NCBI GenBank assembly: GCA_017617335.1 | Contig: JAFZWK010000058.1 | Coordinates: 1 to 64,000 of the forward strand | Direction: 5' to 3' | Length of the DNA stretch: 64,000 nucleotides | From: Bacteroidaceae bacterium | GTDB taxonomy: Bacteria; Bacteroidota; Bacteroidia; Bacteroidales; Bacteroidaceae | Part shown: one piece after another, positions 46,001 to 53,923 of the stretch | Position numbering within the stretch: the stretch's first letter is position 1 | Layout of the letters: each line of letters begins with the position of its first letter | Translations under genes and position numbers: made by a program | The notes under the pieces: generated by a model | What the model saw: only the letters and a program-made list of their open reading frames with translations | Databases searched by the model: none | What the model was told of the DNA's origin: nothing

Positions 46001-47472
46001 GCATGCGTGTGAACGCATTAGGTGTAGACTACCATATAGAGAACGATTCCGTCATCTTGAGACCCGACAATATATGGCTCCGTCATGCAACAGCCTATGA
46101 TAAACTGGGTTCACCAGGCAGCAGCGAACATTATGCTACCGTGGACGGACACTTGATGCACACCCACTTGAGTAACCTACGTTACAATTTCCAGATTGAT
46201 GCCCATAATGTTTTAGGCTATGACTTCCATGATTTTGGTGACATGTCTTTCTATGGAACCCTTTTTGCGGATGGTCAGATACAACTAAGTGGTCAGCCTG
46301 GGCAGTTGAATGTCGACGTGAATGCAACACCTCTTAGCGGAAGTCAGATTGTCTACAACGTGACGAGTCCAGAGACTCTGACTGAAGCAGGTTTCATTTC
46401 CTATGTGTCCCCTGTTGATAGTGTAAAGGTAATGAAAATGGAGAAAACGACAGACTCTAGCCAAGAAGAGTCTGAAACAGACATGCGTATCAATTTCAAT
46501 CTCAACATCACTCCAGATGCTACCATGAAACTCTTGATGGATACTAAATCAGGCGATTACATTAATCTATATGGTAGCGGACGCATTATAGCCAACTATT
46601 ATAACAAGGGCAAATTCCAGATGTATGGTACATATCGGGTGGATCATGGCTTATATAAACTATCCTTACAGGAAGTCATCCGTAAGGATTTCCAGTTCCA
46701 ACCTGATGGAACCATAGTTTTCGGTGGCGATGCTTATCAAGCAGCCCTCAATCTGAAAGCGACATATACAGTTCCCAATGTCGCTCTGGATGACCTAAGC
46801 GCCACAGGGTTAGGTTTCTCTAATACTCGCGTAGATTGTGTAATGAACATTACAGGGAAACCATTAGCCCCTATTGTCACTTTCGATTTCGACCTTCCTA
46901 ATGCCAACGAGGACGAAAAACAAATGGTGCGTTCCATGATCAGTACAGAAGAGGAACGCAACATGCAAGTCATCTACCTATTGGGAATCGGCAGATTCTA
47001 CAGTTATTCACCTCAATATGTGCGAGGCAGCAACAATCAAGGAGGAACGGCCATGAACTCCCTTATAAGCAGTACGTTGAGTAGCCAATTCAATCAAATA
47101 CTCTCGAATGTTATGGGCACCAATAACTGGAGTTTGGGTGCCAATTTGCGCACGGGTGAGACTGGATGGGATCAATTAGATGTGGAGGGAATTCTCAGCG
47201 GACGTCTCCTCAACAACCGTTTGCTAATTAATGGGAATTTCGGTTATCGTGAGAGTTATTACACTACCAACAACTTTATCGGCGACTTCGATGTGCAATA
47301 TCTCCTCACTCCCAATGGTGGGGTATCTCTGAAAGCATACAATCAAACCAATGATCGTTACTTTATCCAATCATCTTTAACCACTCAAGGCATCGGTGTA
47401 CAATTCAAACGAGACTTTAATAATTGGAAAGAAGCCTTCAAACGTCGCAAAAAGTCAAACGCTCAAAAATAA
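43030..47472 (+). CDS. tamB: TamB-like translocation and assembly module protein
   Basis: About 1480 residues. One N-terminal membrane anchor (YILRTIAIVLAGFYLLVL) is followed by a very long repetitive beta-strand groove and a C-terminal TamB (DUF490) domain at about 1150-1450 (FQPDGTIVFGGDAYQAALNL in part; LGIGRFYSYSP). Such proteins span the periplasm and carry lipids or help insert outer-membrane proteins. The start is odd: the frame is open from 43024, but the anchor contains no ATG, GTG or TTG before TTG 43087, which lies inside the helix. ATT 43030 (giving MKALKYIL) or CTG 43039 (MKYILRT) would restore a full anchor. A TACTTTTG -7-like box sits at 42974-42981. Confidence 0.85.
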   Translation: MKALKYILRTIAIVLAGFYLLVLILFNIPAVQKKMARMASDVISDQIKSRVEVGRLRMGNFNRVILDDVFLYDQKDSLMLQAPRLAAKLEILPILDHKIHINNAQIIGAQVSLYQQKIDEDFNFKYLLNAFAGKDTTQKHPIDLKIGSLLMRKCDLRFNRWHEPLTTDKFNPNHLNVEDFNLTATLKALTPDSINATIKRLEFREASGLQVIQTRLKLAASRHDFDLSDFFISLPHSEVSIPNLIATYPNWPQKEQMNAWFNGLKCEGKLEVSSVPNDLVTLIPQLANFQDRVKLVSNIKGMDRTLSLINLHVQDMNENLVLDGRMDIKDLFDKPIIESSITNLHTSQNLQQFITRNLKNEEKEINPFLTRLGSTDTKGTVSYTADNLTANLNMETALGRVAIEGNMSERNNLNTIIKVNDFELGKILSTSENSELDKVSLEGVLTGKIKGENNLPELTFNSTIQEFIYKNYPYHNVDLTASCHNGAYQGNIAWESSNGAFNIEALFDNDSPQKKIRFDAQLDKLNPHQINLTKKYEGELFTAHLSGNIQANNLDCIIGDAYVQGLTLNSPEKGICQPGDFHISSQPDSTGQHINIESPMLQFQADGTFKWKSLHDTFLKITSSHLPSIFNRPNTNERLNDDIAFSLRVKDTTLVERLTGISLSIPQQALIEGHMDGGINMMTLNADIPYLKYGKEQLEHINWRIESNSYSMQSSLLLQRLMKGMPVEIGLDVNTGQDILISHLRWNNHMEPKQSGELDLTGEFYKDLDGKQAIRGLLNKSEIVIKDTIWTVQPAKINYHDGVVDVRDVLIAQGERYLKVGGRVSKEENDTLRADLNKINLSYIFDIINFHTVEFAGNATGRIYVRNLMNKPKADAYIHVDDFTFNDGDMGSMDAHGNWGDQEGAIHLDAHIVDLPADHQTSVVGTITPGHKPESGLELNINTRRINLYFLNKFTEGIFTDFQGRATGWCRVFGQFKNVNIEGDILVNEASMRVNALGVDYHIENDSVILRPDNIWLRHATAYDKLGSPGSSEHYATVDGHLMHTHLSNLRYNFQIDAHNVLGYDFHDFGDMSFYGTLFADGQIQLSGQPGQLNVDVNATPLSGSQIVYNVTSPETLTEAGFISYVSPVDSVKVMKMEKTTDSSQEESETDMRINFNLNITPDATMKLLMDTKSGDYINLYGSGRIIANYYNKGKFQMYGTYRVDHGLYKLSLQEVIRKDFQFQPDGTIVFGGDAYQAALNLKATYTVPNVALDDLSATGLGFSNTRVDCVMNITGKPLAPIVTFDFDLPNANEDEKQMVRSMISTEEERNMQVIYLLGIGRFYSYSPQYVRGSNNQGGTAMNSLISSTLSSQFNQILSNVMGTNNWSLGANLRTGETGWDQLDVEGILSGRLLNNRLLINGNFGYRESYYTTNNFIGDFDVQYLLTPNGGVSLKAYNQTNDRYFIQSSLTTQGIGVQFKRDFNNWKEAFKRRKKSNAQK

Positions 47473-47548
47473 AATTATAGTTCCTGCAACAACCGCTCAC
47501 ATCACGATAACAGTCAGAAGATCGATCCTCCCCCCAACCAGTTAACAG

Positions 47549-48154
47549 TCACTTCAATAGTGAATTCATTCGTGCCAGGTACTTACCGATGATATCGAAT
47601 TCGATGTTTACTACAGAACCGAGTTTGATGAAATGGAAATTGGTGTGCTCAAAGGTATATGGAATAATACATACCTGAAAGGTATTCTCTGTGGGACGAC
47701 ATACAGTAAGACTGACACCATTAACGGTAATGCTACCCTTATCCACAGTAAAATAACCATGACTGACCATCTCACGATTGCTTTCATAGCGGAAAGTGAA
47801 CTGATAACTTCCATCCTGATCCTCCACATCGATACACGTTGCTGTCTGGTCAACATGCCCCTGAACAATATGCCCATCCAAACGACCATTCAGCATCATA
47901 CTGCGTTCCACATTGATTTCATCTCCCACCTTCAGCAGTCCAAGATTACTTCGTTCGAGAGTCTCACGCATAGCAGTAACTGTATAAGTCCCATTCTGAA
48001 TCGCTACCACCGTGAGACACACACCATTATGGGCAATGCTTTGGTCAATAGCTAATTCGTCAACAAAAGGACAACTCAGCGTCAGATGAACATTGTCCTG
48101 ATCATATTGTAGGGCTTCCACGCGAGCCATACCTTCAACTATACCTGAGAACAT
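47549..48154 (-). CDS. ribE: Riboflavin synthase alpha chain
   Basis: A 201-residue enzyme that converts two 6,7-dimethyl-8-ribityllumazines to riboflavin plus a pyrimidine. The two lumazine-binding repeats are clear: N-terminal MFSGIVEG with HNGVCLTV and MRETLERSNLG, and C-terminal DGHIVQGHVD with VNGVSLTV and YTFEHTNF. Normal length. It is convergent with tamB and divergent from the efflux set. No FMN riboswitch is seen in the short leader. Its product feeds the flavins of the neighbouring Na+-NQR, though the genes are not in one operon. Confidence 0.95.
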   Translation of the reverse strand: MFSGIVEGMARVEALQYDQDNVHLTLSCPFVDELAIDQSIAHNGVCLTVVAIQNGTYTVTAMRETLERSNLGLLKVGDEINVERSMMLNGRLDGHIVQGHVDQTATCIDVEDQDGSYQFTFRYESNREMVSHGYFTVDKGSITVNGVSLTVCRPTENTFQVCIIPYTFEHTNFHFIKLGSVVNIEFDIIGKYLARMNSLLK

Positions 48155-48190
48155 ATTTATTCCAATAATTGTCTATCTTCCTTTTCTTTG

Positions 48191-48222
48191 CAAAATTACA
48201 ACATTTTTTCCAACCAAACAAA
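48191..48222 (-). promoter_or_regulatory. Promoter of ribE
   Basis: On the minus strand TTTG (48222-48219), 20 nt, then TAATTTTG (48198-48191), about 37 nt before the ATG. Confidence 0.6.
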
Positions 48223-48300
48223 ATGAAAATGTCTAAATAGACAAATATGGTATAAACGCAACCAAATTCCACTAAATAAAATTAAAAAGAGGAAATACTT

Positions 48301-48332
48301 TTTGTCCAACTCGCATTAAATCACTAAATTTG
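48301..48332 (+). promoter_or_regulatory. Promoter of the efflux operon
   Basis: TTTG at 48301-48304, 20 nt, then TAAATTTG at 48325-48332, about 37 nt before the ATG at 48370. Confidence 0.65.
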
Positions 48333-48369
48333 CAGAAATTTAATAAAGGCAAAAATTACCAATTAAATT

Positions 48370-49710
48370 ATGACAAATAAGAAATTCCTATTTCTGATTG
48401 GTTTGACAGGATTGTTTGGCACTTCCCATGCACAGGACTCATGGTCTCTCCAAGACTGCATAGACTATGCTTTACAAAACAATATCCAAATCCAGAAAAA
48501 TCGGATCAGCGAGGACCAAGGTGACGTAGCTCTTTGGCAATACAAAGGAGCCCTCTTCCCCAGCCTTAGCTTTAATACAAACCAAAGTATGGGTTACAGA
48601 CCTTTTGAGGAAAACACAGCTATTGTACAAAATGGCCAAGTAACCAATACAACCAATAAGGTAACTTATCAAGGAAGCTACGGACTGAATGCTAATTGGA
48701 CTGTGTGGAATGGTGGAATTAATCATAAAAACATTGAAGCGCAGGAACTTCAGAATGAGATTACCAAACTCAACACACAACAAAGTGAATTGACCATTCA
48801 GGAACAAATTGCCCAACTCTACGTACAAATTATGTATACAAAAGAGGCAAAAAAAGTCAACGAGAAACTTCTGGAAACTGCCCAAAGTCAGTATGACCGT
48901 GGAAAGGAGATGCTCAATCAAGGACAAATGGCGAAAGCTGACCTGATTCAATTAGAGGCCCAATTGAGTAGCGCCAAGTATGCTGTGGTGAACAGCGAAA
49001 CTCAGTTAGCCAATTACAAACGTCAACTGAAGGCGCTTTTGGAGTTGGACTTGAATACTCCATTCGACGTTCGCGGAGATATTCCTTCTGACGATCAGGT
49101 ATTAGCCATGATTCCCAGTGCTCAAGAAGCTTATGCAAAAGCATTGGAAACACGCCCTGAAATCAAAAGTGCGCAGTTGAGTATGGATGCTGCAAGCTTG
49201 GAATTGGACATCGCAAAACGTGGTTTCTACCCCACCGTCGGCATTAGTGCTAGCATAGGTGATAGCCACTACAGCGCCAGCAAAGAAAGTGCAGGCAAGC
49301 AGATGAAGACCAATCTCAACATGAGTGCAGGTGTGTCTGTAAGCGTGCCCATTTTCGACAACCGTCGAATTCAAAGCAACGTGAGAAATGCCAAGCTACA
49401 ACAGGCAAACAGTCGTTTAAACTTTCAGGACACTAAAAATACCCTAAGTAGTACCATAGAACAATATTGGATCAATGCAAACAGCAATCAGCAGAACTAC
49501 ATTTCAGCAAAGACTCGTGTAAAAAGTCAAGAAGCAAGTTACGAGCTGCTGAACGAGCAGTTCCAGAACGGGCTGAAGAACACCGTCGAAGTATTGCAGG
49601 GGCGCGACAACGTGATAAGTGCTGAGCAAGATATGCTTCAGAGCAAATACACCACGCTACTGAACATTCAATTGCTAAAGTTCTACACTGGAGAACCTAT
49701 CACTCTCTAA
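48370..49710 (+). CDS. TolC-family outer-membrane efflux protein
   Basis: A 446-residue protein with a signal peptide (ending GTSHAQ). Two OEP repeats of long coiled helices are seen (about 30-230 and 240-440), each beginning with the pattern SLQDCIDYALQNN or SAQEAYAKALETRPEIKSA. It would form the trimeric outer-membrane duct for the tripartite pump encoded downstream. Spacing to the next gene is 44 nt. Confidence 0.92.
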   Translation: MTNKKFLFLIGLTGLFGTSHAQDSWSLQDCIDYALQNNIQIQKNRISEDQGDVALWQYKGALFPSLSFNTNQSMGYRPFEENTAIVQNGQVTNTTNKVTYQGSYGLNANWTVWNGGINHKNIEAQELQNEITKLNTQQSELTIQEQIAQLYVQIMYTKEAKKVNEKLLETAQSQYDRGKEMLNQGQMAKADLIQLEAQLSSAKYAVVNSETQLANYKRQLKALLELDLNTPFDVRGDIPSDDQVLAMIPSAQEAYAKALETRPEIKSAQLSMDAASLELDIAKRGFYPTVGISASIGDSHYSASKESAGKQMKTNLNMSAGVSVSVPIFDNRRIQSNVRNAKLQQANSRLNFQDTKNTLSSTIEQYWINANSNQQNYISAKTRVKSQEASYELLNEQFQNGLKNTVEVLQGRDNVISAEQDMLQSKYTTLLNIQLLKFYTGEPITL

Positions 49711-49754
49711 ACAAATGCAAGACAATCAGAGAATACAAAAAAAAAGAACTATAA

Positions 49755-50933
49755 ATGAAGACGATTAATCGAAACATCATCCGTCTAACTGCTCTACTTT
49801 TGACTATAGGCATAATGAGCAGTTGTGGTAAGAAACGGAACTTCACCTATACCGAGGTAGAAGTTGCCAAGCAAGACATCATCACAAGTGTGACCGCCAC
49901 TGGAGCCATAGAACCCGTGACGAGCGTAGAGGTTGGTACTCAAGTAAGTGGTATCGTAAGCAAGCTATACGTAGATTACAATAGTATTGTGAAGGCTGGT
50001 GACGTGATTGCTGAATTGGATCGTACCAACTTGCTTAGTGAATTGAGCAGTGCCCAAGCAAATTTGAAAAGTGCTCAAAGTGAACTTGATTATCAAAAGA
50101 CCAATCATGATCGCTACAAGAATCTGTATGACAAGGGACTCATCAGTGCCAACGATTACGAACAGGCTCGTCTAAGTTATGTGAAGGCACAGCAAAGCGT
50201 AACTAATCAAAGGGAGAATGTAAAAAAAGCAAAAACCAATTTGGGTTATGCCACCATTACTAGCCCCATTGATGGCGTTGTACTGAGTAAGGAAGTTGAA
50301 GAAGGCCAGACTGTAGCTTCAAGTTTCAACACCCCTACCCTTTTCACTATTGCTAAGGATATGACAGACATGCGTGTAATTGCTGATGTTGATGAAGCCG
50401 ATATCGGAGAGGTGAAGGAAGGACAACGTGTCACATTTACTGTTGACGCTTTTCCTGAAGACGTCTTTGAAGGTTCAGTAACACAAGTCCGTCAAAAAGC
50501 CACTACCGAAAGCAATGTCGTTACCTATCAAGTTGTCATCAGTGCTCCCAACGAAGATTTAAAACTGAAACCTGGATTGACAGCAAACGTGACGATCTAT
50601 ACCCTTGAATTGAAGAATGTATTGGCTGTTCCCTCCAAGGCTCTACGCTTTAATCCCAGCGAGGCCTTGCTCAACGAAGGCGAAACCATTACAAATGTAG
50701 ACAGCCCTATCAAGGTTTGGACGAAAGAAGGTCCCAACCTGAAAGCAATCGCAGTAGAATTGGGTATTTCCAATGGTACACTGACACAAATATTGAAAGG
50801 TTTGAACGAGGGGACTAAGGTTATCACAGAAGTAAGTTCTCCCCAAATGATGGAAGAGGCAGGTCCACAACAGAACACCAACCCCTTCATGCCACGTCCC
50901 AGAAACAACAGAGACAAGAACACGAAGAAATAA
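49755..50933 (+). CDS. MacA-type periplasmic adaptor protein
   Basis: A 392-residue membrane fusion protein with a lipoprotein signal (TIGIMSSCGKK), so it is probably anchored by lipid. The lipoyl half-motifs (GAIEPVTSVEVGTQVSGIV; ATITSPIDGVVLSKEVEEGQ, each shown in part) flank a coiled hairpin (about 95-160). Beta-barrel and membrane-proximal domains follow. It links the TolC-like duct to the ABC transporter. Its stop overlaps the next start by one base (TAATG). Confidence 0.92.
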   Translation: MKTINRNIIRLTALLLTIGIMSSCGKKRNFTYTEVEVAKQDIITSVTATGAIEPVTSVEVGTQVSGIVSKLYVDYNSIVKAGDVIAELDRTNLLSELSSAQANLKSAQSELDYQKTNHDRYKNLYDKGLISANDYEQARLSYVKAQQSVTNQRENVKKAKTNLGYATITSPIDGVVLSKEVEEGQTVASSFNTPTLFTIAKDMTDMRVIADVDEADIGEVKEGQRVTFTVDAFPEDVFEGSVTQVRQKATTESNVVTYQVVISAPNEDLKLKPGLTANVTIYTLELKNVLAVPSKALRFNPSEALLNEGETITNVDSPIKVWTKEGPNLKAIAVELGISNGTLTQILKGLNEGTKVITEVSSPQMMEEAGPQQNTNPFMPRPRNNRDKNTKK

Positions 50934-51742
50934 TGAGTGAGAATACAATCAACCATTCCGTGACTGAACAGGAAGCAATCGACCGCGAAAAGAAAGGCAA
51001 GAAGGTTGTCATCGAACTGCAGGATGTGCGTCGTGAATTTCACGTCGGCAGTGAGGTGGTAAAAGCTTTGCGTGGCGTCAGTTTCAAGATCTACGAGGGT
51101 GAGTTTGTAACCATTATGGGTACCTCAGGTTCTGGAAAGAGCACCTTACTGAACCAATTGGGATGTCTCGACACCCCTACCTCTGGAGAGTACATTCTGG
51201 ATGGAACACCTGTGCGAAAGATGAAACGCAGTGAACGGGCTATCTTGAGAAACCGCAAGATTGGTTTTATCTTTCAGAATTACAACCTGCTTGCCAAAAC
51301 AACTGCTGTGGAGAACGTGGAATTGCCATTGATGTACAATAAGAAATACAATGCCAAGCAACGCCGCGAAGCTGCAGTTAAAGCGCTGCAAGCCGTTGGA
51401 CTGGGAGATCGTTTGGAACATAAGAGTAACCAGATGTCTGGAGGTCAGATGCAGCGTGTCGCTATTGCCCGTGCTCTGGTCAACGACCCTGCTGTGATAT
51501 TGGCCGACGAGGCAACTGGTAACCTGGACTCTAGAACCAGTTTCGAGATCCTGGTTCTTTTCCAACAACTTCACCGCCAGGGACGCACTATCATCTTCGT
51601 GACCCACAATCCTGAAATTGCCCAATATAGCAGCCGCAACATTACTCTACGAGACGGCATGCTTTGCGAGGACAAGGTGAATACTTGCATTTTAGATGCA
51701 GCTGAGGCATTGGCCGCTCTACCCAAACCCGATGATGAATGA
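50933..51742 (+). CDS. MacB-type ABC transporter ATP-binding protein
   Basis: A 269-residue ATPase. Walker A GTSGSGKST, Q-loop FQNYNLLAKTT, signature MSGGQMQRVAIARAL, Walker B VILADEATGNLD and switch His FVTHNPE are all intact. Classic MacB fuses ATPase and permease; here they are separate genes, as is common in Bacteroidota. It has about 25 extra N-terminal residues ahead of the ABC core. The downstream permease begins 9 nt later. Confidence 0.93.
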   Translation: MSENTINHSVTEQEAIDREKKGKKVVIELQDVRREFHVGSEVVKALRGVSFKIYEGEFVTIMGTSGSGKSTLLNQLGCLDTPTSGEYILDGTPVRKMKRSERAILRNRKIGFIFQNYNLLAKTTAVENVELPLMYNKKYNAKQRREAAVKALQAVGLGDRLEHKSNQMSGGQMQRVAIARALVNDPAVILADEATGNLDSRTSFEILVLFQQLHRQGRTIIFVTHNPEIAQYSSRNITLRDGMLCEDKVNTCILDAAEALAALPKPDDE

Positions 51743-51751
51743 TAGAATAAT

Positions 51752-52975
51752 ATGAGTATAAAGAATCTTTTAAAGGTGGCAATCACAGCCATCCTAAGCA
51801 ATAAGTTCCGCTCTTTCCTGAGCATGCTCGGCATCATTATTGGAGTGGCCGCCGTGATTATCATGATGGCCATTGGACAAGGCTCCAAGCAAAGCGTCAG
51901 AGCAGAACTGAGCAAGATGGGTACCAATCTGCTTACCATCCGACCTGGAGCAGACATGCGAAACGGAGTTCGTCAAGATCCCAGCGCCATGCAAACTTTG
52001 AAAATGGCTGACTACCTGAGCATTCAGGAAGAAGCAACTCTGATTACTCATGTAAGCCCTGAGGTTTCCAGCAGCGGTCAGGTCATTCATGGTGCCAATA
52101 ATACCACTACCACCATCTATGGAGAAAGTCCAGAATACATGGACATTAAACTGTGGACTATCGAGAAAGGCGAATGCTTTACCGAGGAGGACATTAAGAA
52201 GAGTGCCAAGGTTTGCGTCGTTGGCCGCACAGTAGTAGAGGAACTCTTCGGAGACAAGAATTACGATTGCGTAGGTAAGACTATCCGTTTCAAGAGTATT
52301 CCCTTCCACATCGTTGGTGTTCTGAAAGCCAAGGGGTACAATTCATGGGGTATGGATCAAGACAACGTGATGATCGCTCCCTATACAACTGTGATGAAGC
52401 GCATTGCAGCACAAACCTTTTTCAGCAGCATCCTGATGAGTGCCTTAAGCGAAGACTTGAGCGAGGAGGCCATCGAAGAAGTTACCACCCTCCTGCGCCG
52501 CAACCATAAGTTAAAGGAAGATGCCGTCGACGACTTCACCATCCGTTCTCAGCAAGAGATGATGGAGACGATGAGCAGTACTATGGATACCATCACCATC
52601 ATTCTGGTTGTTGCCGCCGCCTTCTCCCTGCTGGTAGCAGGTATCGGCATTATGAACATCATGCTGGTGAGTGTGACTGAACGTACCAAGGAGATTGGCT
52701 TGCGTATGTCTGTCGGAGCCCGTGGAATGGACATCCTTAGCCAATTCCTGATCGAGAGTATCGTGATATCCCTGACAGGCGCCTTGCTTGGAGTTGCCCT
52801 CGGATACGGGGGCAGTTGGATAGCTAAAACGTTCTTTGCCCTGCCTAGTAGCGTCCCCTTGTGGAGCGTAGGCGTTAGCTTCTGTGTCTGTGCCTTTATT
52901 GGCATTTTCTTTGGATATGTTCCTGCCCGTAAAGCAGCACGCATGGACCCCATCGAGGCTCTCAGGTACGAGTGA
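51752..52975 (+). CDS. MacB-type ABC transporter permease (FtsX-like)
   Basis: A 407-residue permease. One N-terminal helix (about 20-45, LSMLGIIIGVAAVIIMMAIG) is followed by a periplasmic MacB core domain (about 50-245) and three C-terminal helices carrying the FtsX fold (GIMNIMLVSVTERTKEIGLR in part, then PARKAARMDPIEALRYE). With the ATPase, adaptor and TolC-like duct it makes a mechanotransmission pump that expels compounds from the periplasm, such as macrolides, peptides or toxins. Substrate unknown. Confidence 0.93.
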   Translation: MSIKNLLKVAITAILSNKFRSFLSMLGIIIGVAAVIIMMAIGQGSKQSVRAELSKMGTNLLTIRPGADMRNGVRQDPSAMQTLKMADYLSIQEEATLITHVSPEVSSSGQVIHGANNTTTTIYGESPEYMDIKLWTIEKGECFTEEDIKKSAKVCVVGRTVVEELFGDKNYDCVGKTIRFKSIPFHIVGVLKAKGYNSWGMDQDNVMIAPYTTVMKRIAAQTFFSSILMSALSEDLSEEAIEEVTTLLRRNHKLKEDAVDDFTIRSQQEMMETMSSTMDTITIILVVAAAFSLLVAGIGIMNIMLVSVTERTKEIGLRMSVGARGMDILSQFLIESIVISLTGALLGVALGYGGSWIAKTFFALPSSVPLWSVGVSFCVCAFIGIFFGYVPARKAARMDPIEALRYE

Positions 52976-53054
52976 TTCTAATAAATAGGAACATACATTT
53001 GTAATGTAAATATACAGTAAAAGATATACAAACCATTAAAAATACAAGTTGGAT

Positions 53055-53630
53055 ATGAAAAGAATCCTGTTTGCACTTTTCCTTTGTCTTCCAATGTTGA
53101 CCTTCGCCAAGGGAGACGATACCAAGTATCTGTTAGGTGCTGTTCCTGAAGTGGATGGCATCATCACTTTCCAAACAAGTATCAACGCTCCTGGCAAAAG
53201 TCAGGCACAGGTCTATCAGGCTATCAGTCGATACATCGAGAACGAACTCATTGGAAATGCCATCAAAGGGCTTCGTACACGTACCATCTCTGACGGTAAG
53301 GAGGATGGAATCATTGTAGCACGCATCGAGGAGTACATGGTCTTCAAGAAGAAGGCACTCAATTTCGACCGTACACGTTTCCGTTACCAGCTGACAGCCA
53401 AGACAAGCGAAGGCAAGGCAGAACTCGTTCTTACCCAAGTGTCATACTATTACAACGAAGACATGAACGGCGAGAATGGCGTGACTTACAAAGCAGAGGA
53501 ATGGATTTCCGACAAGGAAGCTGTCAATAAGAAAGGCACAGCTTTGTACCCCAAAAGTGGCAAGTTCCGTCGCAAGACTGTAGACCGCGTGGAAGAGATT
53601 TTCATAGGCGCCGAGAATGCCCTGAAATAA
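53055..53630 (+). CDS. DUF4468 (TBP-like fold) exported protein
   Basis: A 191-residue protein with a signal peptide (MKRILFALFLCLPMLTFAKG). The body matches the DUF4468 pattern (YLLGAVPEVDGIITFQT, then a YxxxxxY helix and two strands FRYQLTAKTSEGKAELVLTQ in part). The family is confined mainly to Bacteroidota, periplasmic, and of unknown function. ATG 53055 is chosen over an in-frame TTG at 53049. It lies 79 nt after the permease, with a lone TACATTTG (52994-53001) between, and 26 nt before the next gene. Confidence 0.8.
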   Translation: MKRILFALFLCLPMLTFAKGDDTKYLLGAVPEVDGIITFQTSINAPGKSQAQVYQAISRYIENELIGNAIKGLRTRTISDGKEDGIIVARIEEYMVFKKKALNFDRTRFRYQLTAKTSEGKAELVLTQVSYYYNEDMNGENGVTYKAEEWISDKEAVNKKGTALYPKSGKFRRKTVDRVEEIFIGAENALK

Positions 53631-53656
53631 ATGATTTGACTATTTTTTTCTGATCT

Positions 53657-53899
53657 ATGAGTAAAAAAGACGAAGAACTGTCCCTCGAGGAACAGGTGGA
53701 GCGCATTCGCAAGAAGCGGCAGCGCTTTGGACAGTACGACTCCCTGCGCAATTACCTTAATGTCGCTTTCCTCGTGCTGGCAGCCATTGGCTTGGTTGTT
53801 TACTATACTTCTGACGAACACAAATTCCTGGGTCTGGGCATCATTGGAGTAGGCATGGTCCTGAAGGTAGTGGAACTCTTCATCCGCTTTGTCCTCTGA
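53657..53899 (+). CDS. Small two-helix membrane protein
   Basis: An 80-residue protein: a charged N-terminal helix (EEQVERIRKKRQRF) then two membrane helices (about 33-48 and 56-78). No family is recognised. It sits 26 nt after the DUF4468 gene and 24 nt before the porin gene, consistent with one transcript. Codon use and composition look native. Confidence 0.65.
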   Translation: MSKKDEELSLEEQVERIRKKRQRFGQYDSLRNYLNVAFLVLAAIGLVVYYTSDEHKFLGLGIIGVGMVLKVVELFIRFVL

Positions 53900-53923
53900 T
53901 TGCAGAACCAGAAACGCTAAGCC

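Noticed and set aside
48155..48250. FMN riboswitch upstream of ribE
   Set aside because: The leader between the promoter and ATG is only about 35 nt, and no RFN-element motifs are seen.
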